Below, piece after piece: positions 6,422 to 6,456 of a stretch of 6,456 bases of DNA (the stretch's first letter is position 1; every line of letters starts with the position of its first letter). The translations under genes and the position numbers were made by a program. The notes beneath the pieces were generated by a model, which was not told the DNA's origin, made no database searches, and worked only from the letters and a program-made list of their open reading frames with translations. The DNA is taken from positions 1 through 6,456 of the forward strand of contig JAFWDX010000483.1 in the NCBI GenBank assembly GCA_017515945.1, in the 5' to 3' direction. Source of the stretch: Blautia sp. (GTDB lineage: Bacteria; Bacillota; Clostridia; Lachnospirales; Lachnospiraceae).

Positions 6422-6451
6422 CTGTTCAGTCATGAACTCCTTCACAGTTAC
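6418..6451. repeat. GTAACTGT...ACAGTTAC palindromic repeat after der
   Basis: Perfect 8-bp inverted arms, GTAACTGT (6418-6425) and ACAGTTAC (6444-6451), enclose 18 nt. This is the cleanest copy of the family: its left 15 bases match the prs-leader copy at 3545-3559, and its right 15 bases are the reverse complement of 1238-1252. It provides the stop codon of der. A terminator role is possible, but no T-tract is visible before the window ends. Confidence 0.8.
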
Positions 6452-6456
6452 GAGGC

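Overview
The window looks like a chromosomal housekeeping segment of a Gram-positive Clostridia bacterium, most likely Lachnospiraceae-like. This placement is inferred from three things: gene content and order (rnhB-yraN-pgeF, and a PDZ/radical-SAM DUF512 gene directly ahead of der), strong purine-rich ribosome binding sites, and a long divergent PRPP synthetase. I ran no database search. All six main genes are intact and none looks recently acquired.

Layout. Positions 1-53 hold two near-identical copies of a GAACCGTCCCCTGTGTGG-type repeat. A plus-strand cluster follows: RNase HII (rnhB, 90-848), a UPF0102 PD-(D/E)XK protein (yraN, 867-1241) and the multicopper-oxidase-like peptidoglycan editing factor (pgeF/yfiH, 1446-2273, with an open in-frame extension back to 1293). 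A long palindrome (2271-2332) separates pgeF from a convergent minus-strand gene for a 390-aa ribose-phosphate pyrophosphokinase (2347-3519). A 222-bp divergent intergenic region has a plausible sigma-A promoter on each strand. It is followed by a plus-strand pair: a PDZ-radical SAM-DUF512 protein (3742-5154) and the ribosome-assembly GTPase Der (5093-6421), which overlap by 62 nt.

Function. The proteins cover RNA-DNA hybrid removal, a putative nuclease, cell-wall precursor editing or purine metabolism, PRPP supply, an uncharacterised radical-SAM reaction and 50S subunit assembly. They are core functions joined by chromosomal neighbourhood rather than one pathway. No undescribed defence or mobile system is visible.

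The most interesting signal lies between the genes. Two families of small palindromic repeats occupy almost every gene boundary: a GGAACCGTCCCC family (1-53, 2271-2332) and a GTAACTG...CAGTTAC family (1238-1270, 1329-1393, 3545-3578, 6418-6451). In three cases the first arm of the repeat supplies the stop codon of the upstream gene (yraN, pgeF, der). One copy lies inside the open frame ahead of pgeF and may either add a repeat-encoded N-terminus or have displaced the original translation start region.
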